From Maribacter sp. (GTDB taxonomy: Bacteria; Bacteroidota; Bacteroidia; Flavobacteriales; Flavobacteriaceae), in assembly GCA_013001935.1 (NCBI GenBank), contig JABDKZ010000384.1:1-8532 (forward strand): a stretch of 8,532 nucleotides of DNA, in the 5' to 3' direction. Under the pieces are notes generated by a model. That model had not been told where the DNA came from. It did no database searches and worked only from the letters and a program-made list of their open reading frames with translations. The position numbers and the translations under genes were made by a program. Positions 8,389 to 8,532 of the stretch are shown here, piece by piece (the stretch's first letter is position 1; each line of letters begins with the position of its first letter).

Positions 8389-8532
8389 ATGAAAAAAGTA
8401 AACATACTATTAGCCACTATTCTCTTATGGACCTTAAATTGTTTAGCGCAAAGCGCTTCAGGCGATGGCCCTCACTCCCAATTAATTATTCGTGGTGTAA
8501 TGCTGATTAATGGTAACGGAGCGCCACCACAA
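8389..8532 (+). CDS. N-terminal fragment of a probable exported amidohydrolase, 3'-truncated by window edge
   Basis: An open frame of 48 codons starts at ATG 8389 and runs off the window. Residues 1-20 form a signal peptide: a positive MKKV start, a hydrophobic core, and CLA before Gln21 as the probable cleavage site. Cys18 is preceded by Leu-Asn, which fits a lipobox poorly, so a lipoprotein is less likely. The mature part contains QLIIRGVMLINGNGAPPQ (31-48). This resembles the first beta strands of metal-dependent amidohydrolases (imidazolonepropionase/dihydroorotase-like), which often begin LIIRGATLIDGTGAPP. The metal-binding HxH motif would lie beyond the window, so activity cannot be judged. 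An upstream ATG at 8368 is closed by a stop after six codons and is not the start. The 35-base gap to the carboxypeptidase gene suggests one operon of exported hydrolases. Confidence 0.72.
   Translation, partial: MKKVNILLATILLWTLNCLAQSASGDGPHSQLIIRGVMLINGNGAPPQ

Overview
The window looks like chromosomal DNA from a member of the Bacteroidota, most likely a (marine-type) flavobacterium. This is inferred from the AT-rich composition, the Bacteroidota-type SecA (extra segments in the preprotein cross-linking region, no C-terminal zinc-binding motif), the lack of clear Shine-Dalgarno sequences, promoter-like TTG/TAnnTTTG elements, and genes for exported enzymes. The genus cannot be fixed from the sequence alone.

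Layout, all on the + strand: (1) 1-2853, the 3' six-sevenths or so of secA, whose beginning lies outside the window; (2) 2876-2905, a textbook intrinsic terminator; (3) 2951-4345, a Tat-signal-bearing Gfo/Idh/MocA-family oxidoreductase; (4) 4346-4491, a gap with a plausible Bacteroidota-type promoter; (5) 4492-5727, a six-helix membrane sensor histidine kinase of the HisKA_2 class with no response regulator beside it; (6) 5834-8353, a secreted M14 zinc carboxypeptidase with a long C-terminal region resembling a class I glutamine-amidotransferase fold; (7) 8389-8532, the first 48 codons of an exported protein that starts like a metal-dependent amidohydrolase and is cut off by the window end.

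The genes do not form one obvious pathway. secA is closed off by its own terminator, and the oxidoreductase and the kinase each have gaps of about 100-150 bases upstream. The last two genes, 35 bases apart, are the only pair likely to be co-transcribed; both encode predicted exported hydrolases, which suggests extracytoplasmic peptide or amide breakdown. No RNA genes, mobile elements, CRISPR arrays or notable repeats were seen, and no gap exceeds 300 bases. I see no convincing new multi-gene system; the findings below are modest points within recognisable families.
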